From positions 1 through 22,750 of the forward strand of contig JBNKLQ010000076.1 of the NCBI GenBank assembly GCA_050292445.1: a stretch of 22,750 nucleotides of DNA, written 5' to 3'. Positions 19,657-22,750 of this stretch are shown piece after piece. Origin of the DNA: Leptofilum sp050292445 (GTDB lineage Bacteria > Chloroflexota > Anaerolineae > Promineifilales > Promineifilaceae). A model generated the notes under the pieces. That model had not been told where the DNA came from. It saw only the letters and a list, made by a program, of their open reading frames with translations, and ran no database searches. A program made the position numbers and the translations under genes. Positions within the stretch are counted from its first letter, which is position 1. Every line of letters starts with the position of its first letter.

Positions 19657-21735
19657 ATGAGTCGTTTGCAATTAGACCGCGTACGTAATATTGGCATCAT
19701 TGCACACATTGATGCCGGTAAAACAACAACTACCGAACGCATCCTGTATTACACCGGTGTTATTCATCGTATGGGTGAGGTCCATGAGGGCACCGCCACG
19801 ATGGACCACATGGTGCAAGAGCAAGAGCGTGGTATCACTATTACGTCTGCGGCCACAACTACTTTTTGGCTTGACCACCAGATTAATATCATTGACACGC
19901 CCGGCCATATTGACTTTACGGCCGAAGTGCAGCGTAGTCTGCGCGTTTTAGATGGTGGTGTTGTTGTTTTTGATGCAGTTGCTGGGGTAGAGCCACAATC
20001 AGAGACAGTTTGGCGTCAGGCAGATGAATATAAAGTTCCGCGCATCTGTTTTGTTAACAAAATGGACCGCACTGGTGCTGATTTTATTCGCACCATTAGC
20101 ATGATTCGGGATCGTTTGGGTGCGAACCCTATTGCGATTCAACTGCCCATTGGCCGTGAATCAGACTTCCGGGGCATTATCGATTTATTGGCGATGGAAG
20201 CGGCCGTTTGGGATGATGATGATTTGGGAGCTCAAGCTAAAATTGTAGATATTCCTGAAGATTATCTCAGCCAGGCTGAAGAGGCGCGTCAGATTATTAT
20301 TGAGCGTATTGTTGAAACTGATGATGCGCTAATGGAACGTTACCTTGAAGGTGAGGAGCCGACGGTTGATGAACTGCGTGCTGCTTTGCGTAACGCTACC
20401 GTTAAGAGTCTGGTAACCCCCGTTTTGTGTGGTACAGCTTTGCGGAACAAGGGTATCCAACGCGTGCTTGATGCAGTTATTTATTATCTGCCTTCGCCGC
20501 TAGATGTCCCACCTATCAAAGGGATGAACCCCTTTACGGAAGAGATTGAGTCTCGTTCACCTTCAGATGATGAGCCGCTTTCAGCGCTTGTCTTTAAGAT
20601 TGTGACGGACCCCTACGTTGGTAAGTTGGCTTATTTCCGTGTTTATTCTGGTGTATTGCATACAGGTGACACTTTGCAGAACACGACCAAGAATAAGAAG
20701 GAAAGAATCGGCCGTATTTTGCGGATGCATGCTGACCGCCGTGAAGATTTGAAAGAGGTCCATGCTGGTGATATTGCGGCTACGCTGGGTATGAAGGTGA
20801 CCTTCACAGGTGAAACTCTGTCCGATGCCAGTCATCCAGTTGTCTTGGAAGCTATCAAATTCCCGGAACCGGTGATTAACCTGGCCATTGAGCCAAAGAC
20901 AAATGCCGACCAGGATAAGATGGGTATCGCTCTGCGTGCCTTAGCAGAAGAGGATCCCACTTTTCAGGTGAAGGTAGATGAGCAAACTGGACAGACAATT
21001 TTGTCTGGGATGGGTGAGCTGCATTTGGAGGTCTTGGTAGACCGCATGCTGCGCGAGTTTAAAGTGGCGGCAAATGTTGGTCAGCCGCGTGTTGCTTATC
21101 GGGAAACCATTACCCGTACGGTTGATAAAGCCGAGGCCCGTTTTGTGCGCCAATCTGGCGGGCGTGGTCAATTTGGACACGTTGTTTTGCGCCTGGAGCC
21201 TTTGGAACCTGGTTCTGGCTTTGTGTTTGAGAATGCCATCGTTGGTGGCACGATTCCCAGGGAATTCATTAAACCAACGCAAGCCGGCATTGAGGAAGCG
21301 TTAGAGAGCGGTGCTTTAGCCGGGTACCCCATTGTGGATATTAAAGCCACTTTGTATGATGGCTCGTTCCATGACGTTGATTCTTCGGAAATGGCTTTCA
21401 AGATTGCCGGCTCTATGGCCTTAAAAGAAGGTATGCAGAAAGGTCGTCCTATATTGTTAGAGCCGATCATGTCTGTGGAAGTTGTGGCTCCAGAAGAATA
21501 TACCGGTGATGTAATTGGTAATATTTCTTCGCGGCGCGGCATGATCGAAGGCATGGAAATGCGTTCCGAAGGATTGCAATCTATTAATGCCAAAGTGCCT
21601 TTGGCCGAGATGTTTGGTTATGCAACGCGTTTACGTTCGATGACGCAGGGTCGCGGAACCTTTACGATGGAGTTTGAGCATTACGCACCAGTGAGTGATG
21701 AAATTGCCCAAAGCCTTATGAAAAGCGGCCGTTAA
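19657..21735 (+). CDS. fusA: elongation factor G
   Basis: This 692-residue translational GTPase carries out ribosomal translocation. G1 is AHIDAGKTTT (16-25), switch I is GITITSAATT, G3 is DTPGHIDF and G4 is NKMDR. Domain II contains ALVFKIVTDPYVGKLAYFRVYSG, and domains III-V include GMGELHLEVLVDRM, REFKVAANVGQPRVAYRETI and SSRRGMIEGMEMR. The length is standard. Codon use is T-ending rich, like rpsL and rpsG. The stop is followed by about 80 bases and then tuf. Confidence 0.98.
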   Translation: MSRLQLDRVRNIGIIAHIDAGKTTTTERILYYTGVIHRMGEVHEGTATMDHMVQEQERGITITSAATTTFWLDHQINIIDTPGHIDFTAEVQRSLRVLDGGVVVFDAVAGVEPQSETVWRQADEYKVPRICFVNKMDRTGADFIRTISMIRDRLGANPIAIQLPIGRESDFRGIIDLLAMEAAVWDDDDLGAQAKIVDIPEDYLSQAEEARQIIIERIVETDDALMERYLEGEEPTVDELRAALRNATVKSLVTPVLCGTALRNKGIQRVLDAVIYYLPSPLDVPPIKGMNPFTEEIESRSPSDDEPLSALVFKIVTDPYVGKLAYFRVYSGVLHTGDTLQNTTKNKKERIGRILRMHADRREDLKEVHAGDIAATLGMKVTFTGETLSDASHPVVLEAIKFPEPVINLAIEPKTNADQDKMGIALRALAEEDPTFQVKVDEQTGQTILSGMGELHLEVLVDRMLREFKVAANVGQPRVAYRETITRTVDKAEARFVRQSGGRGQFGHVVLRLEPLEPGSGFVFENAIVGGTIPREFIKPTQAGIEEALESGALAGYPIVDIKATLYDGSFHDVDSSEMAFKIAGSMALKEGMQKGRPILLEPIMSVEVVAPEEYTGDVIGNISSRRGMIEGMEMRSEGLQSINAKVPLAEMFGYATRLRSMTQGRGTFTMEFEHYAPVSDEIAQSLMKSGR

Positions 21736-21814
21736 TGGCAAGTATTAGGGTAGGAAATATTTTTGAACCAGTGTGTTGGTTTACGAATCATTTAGCATAG
21801 AGGAAAGGGAAATT

Positions 21815-22750
<936 letters not shown>

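Overview
The window reads as a bacterial chromosome segment, most likely from the phylum Chloroflexota (Anaerolineae/Caldilineae-like). This placement is an inference. It rests on the extra loop in ribosomal protein S12 at a place where I recall Chloroflexota carrying one, on the DUF951, DUF2089 and DUF4097 families, and on many short inverted-repeat spacers between genes. No 16S rRNA or other decisive marker is present.

Layout. Everything from 1 to 10336 is on the minus strand and everything from 10522 to the end is on the plus strand, with a divergent promoter region between (10337-10521). The minus block from 8456 down to 1 looks like one transcription direction with a strong sigma70-type promoter at 8517-8545. 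In transcription order it holds a DUF4097 beta-repeat protein, a DUF2089 zinc-ribbon/HTH regulator, a small one-TM protein, a SHOCT-like protein, a DUF4097 plus SHOCT-like fusion, an ABC-2 exporter (ATPase, permease, small accessory protein, permease), a GNAT acetyltransferase and the start of another SHOCT-like protein. The same roughly 27-residue SHOCT-like module recurs in four of these proteins. By analogy with Firmicutes YvlB/LiaX and DUF2089 proteins, I propose a cell-envelope stress sensing and export cluster. This is the best candidate here for an undescribed system.

Upstream of it on the minus strand, DUF951 and a membrane GT2 glycosyltransferase are translationally coupled. On the plus strand, a site-2-protease-type metallopeptidase is coupled to an HD-domain protein. 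A prephenate-dehydrogenase-like protein and a GT4 glycosyltransferase follow. A consensus promoter then drives rpoB through a 340-nt structured leader. A second promoter and structured leader precede the str-type operon rpsL-rpsG-fusA-tuf, with tuf cut by the window end. rpoC is not found between rpoB and rpsL, and RpoB carries a Trp-rich insertion of about 145 residues.

Across the window the 8-bp palindrome ACGGCCGT occurs about 29 times (about 0.35 expected by chance). It is read in different codon frames inside genes and is absent from the rpsL-rpsG-fusA-tuf stretch. Four further families of inverted-repeat spacers lie between genes.
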